In this document: positions 63,322 to 64,000 of the stretch, in pieces
How the letters are laid out: the number at the start of each line of letters is the position of its first letter
Position numbering within the stretch: the stretch's first letter is position 1
Assembly (NCBI GenBank): GCA_036374795.1
Contig: DASUTC010000067.1
Location: forward strand, 41,035 to 105,034
Reading direction: 5' to 3'
Length of the DNA stretch: 64,000 nucleotides
From: Herpetosiphonaceae bacterium
GTDB taxonomy: Bacteria; Chloroflexota; Chloroflexia; Chloroflexales; Kallotenuaceae
Made by a program: the position numbers and the translations under genes
The notes under the pieces: generated by a model
The model's input: the letters and a program-made list of their open reading frames with translations, nothing else
Database searches by the model: none
Told to the model about the DNA's origin: nothing

Positions 63322-64000
63322 CTACTGGCTCTCCTTCGGCTTGGCAAACTCGACGATCACGGTCGTTCCGTTGTCGCTGATCCAGGTACACGTGCCCTTG
63401 AGATACGAGCCGACGATCCGCCGAACCACCTGCTGCCCGCTGCGCCGCCCGGCGGTTTCCTGATCGTTGCGCAGGCCGATGCCGGTATCGCGCACGATCA
63501 TCTGGTAGGAGCGCGCTTTTTCGGTGAGCACGACGTCAACAGAGCCGGTGTGGCCCGGCAAGAATGCATGGCGGAAGCTGTTGGTCAGCAGCTCGTTGAG
63601 CACCATCGCCAGGGGCGACACCTGCTCCGGCGGGATCAGCAGCGCATCGCCGGTGACGGTCGTCGTCGCCTGCATATGCGGGTCGTAGAAGGGCTGAATG
63701 GTGCGCGCCAGGCGCTCGGCGACATCGCGGAACGGCGCGAGCTGATTCTCGTGCGAGGCCAGCACGTCATGGACGATCGCCATCGAGCGCACGCGGGCGG
63801 TCGCGCGCTGCAAGACATCCTGCGACGATCCCGGCTCGGCCCGTGACAGCTCCATCTCCAGAAAACCGCTGATCGCCGCGAGATTATTACGCACCCGATG
63901 GTTTAGCTCCTGAAGCAGCGCGGCCTTGATGTCGGCATCATCACGGGCTTGCTCGTAGAGCTGCGCGTTGGTTTCGACCATCATCGCCAGCTCGGCGGAT
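63322..64000 (-). CDS. Sensor histidine kinase (HisKA_2/HWE-like), 5' partial
   Basis: The frame remains open to the window edge, so the N-terminus lies outside. The first visible residues (SAELAMMVETNAQLYEQA) look like the last helix of a GAF domain. The dimerisation/phosphoacceptor region is LLQELNHRVRNNLAAISGFL, with the His typical of HisKA_2 kinases. HATPase follows: LVLNELLTNSFRHA N-box and DTGIGLRNDQE. AFLPGHTGSV and RIVGSYLKGTC complete the domain. Signal and partner unknown. Confidence 0.88.
   Translation of the reverse strand, partial: SAELAMMVETNAQLYEQARDDADIKAALLQELNHRVRNNLAAISGFLEMELSRAEPGSSQDVLQRATARVRSMAIVHDVLASHENQLAPFRDVAERLARTIQPFYDPHMQATTTVTGDALLIPPEQVSPLAMVLNELLTNSFRHAFLPGHTGSVDVVLTEKARSYQMIVRDTGIGLRNDQETAGRRSGQQVVRRIVGSYLKGTCTWISDNGTTVIVEFAKPKESQ

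Overview
The window reads as a chromosomal segment of a high-GC member of the Chloroflexota (Chloroflexia-like). No rRNA or other phylogenetic marker is present, so this rests on gene content and style: a V4R (4-vinyl reductase-like) protein, a very large multi-GAF histidine kinase, lipoproteins and secreted proteins with Ser/Pro/Ala/Thr-rich linkers, GlgE/maltokinase, HPPD, and short heptameric tandem repeats in intergenic spaces. Nearly all the sequence is coding. I found no tRNA, rRNA, CRISPR array or intact insertion sequence.

Layout. 1-2.9 kb: part of a sugar ABC importer operon (minus strand). 2.9-9.1 kb: a nucleotidyltransferase, glgE plus maltokinase, a VOC protein and a GNAT acetyltransferase. 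9.2-9.8 kb: an antitoxin-like gene followed by the remnant of a PIN-domain toxin. 9.8-12 kb: a sulfur-carrier module (JAMM protease, MoaD/ThiS-like carrier, MoeZ-type E1 with rhodanese). 12-16.3 kb: proline dehydrogenase, cupin, a broken membrane-protein gene, an FmdE-like protein and an AT-richer HsdR-N-like nuclease gene. 16.4-19.1 kb: a uracil permease with an attenuator-like leader, and a site-2-protease-family protein. 20-24.4 kb: HPPD plus aminotransferase, then a TIGR03943 protein and permease pair. 24.8-33.2 kb: two paralogous peptide/nickel-type ABC importer operons (binding protein plus two permeases each, no ATPase). 33.4-44.1 kb: a signalling region with an alpha/beta-hydrolase-fold protein lacking its nucleophile, a four-gene operon (hexapeptide-repeat protein, response regulator with a degenerate GGDEF, 2118-residue kinase with nine GAF domains, CheY-like regulator) and a V4R protein. 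44.3-49.2 kb: uvrA, a histidine ammonia-lyase and a small ORF. 49.4-56.2 kb: a beta-lactamase-fold serine hydrolase, an HTH-TM-LytM fusion, a quinone-reductase-like protein and glgX. 56.5-64 kb: two cell-surface proteins, comEA, pyk, psd, pssA, an Mrr-type nuclease and the 3' part of another histidine kinase.

How it works together. Alpha-glucan metabolism is represented by glgE, maltokinase and, 47 kb away, glgX; trehalose synthase is not in the window. psd and pssA together make phosphatidylethanolamine. HPPD with its neighbouring aminotransferase fits tyrosine breakdown or quinone-precursor supply.

The most notable structure outside genes is a family of degenerate 7-8 bp tandem repeats (GAACAAA / TTTGTTC and relatives) at a dozen or so intergenic sites, often arranged as long hairpins at gene ends. 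Also noteworthy are hairpins between the binding-protein and permease genes of all three ABC operons, the uracil-permease leader (promoter, 25-codon ORF, terminator), the JAMM-carrier-E1 cluster whose carrier ends Gly-Gly-Lys, and several proteins whose key catalytic residues are replaced.
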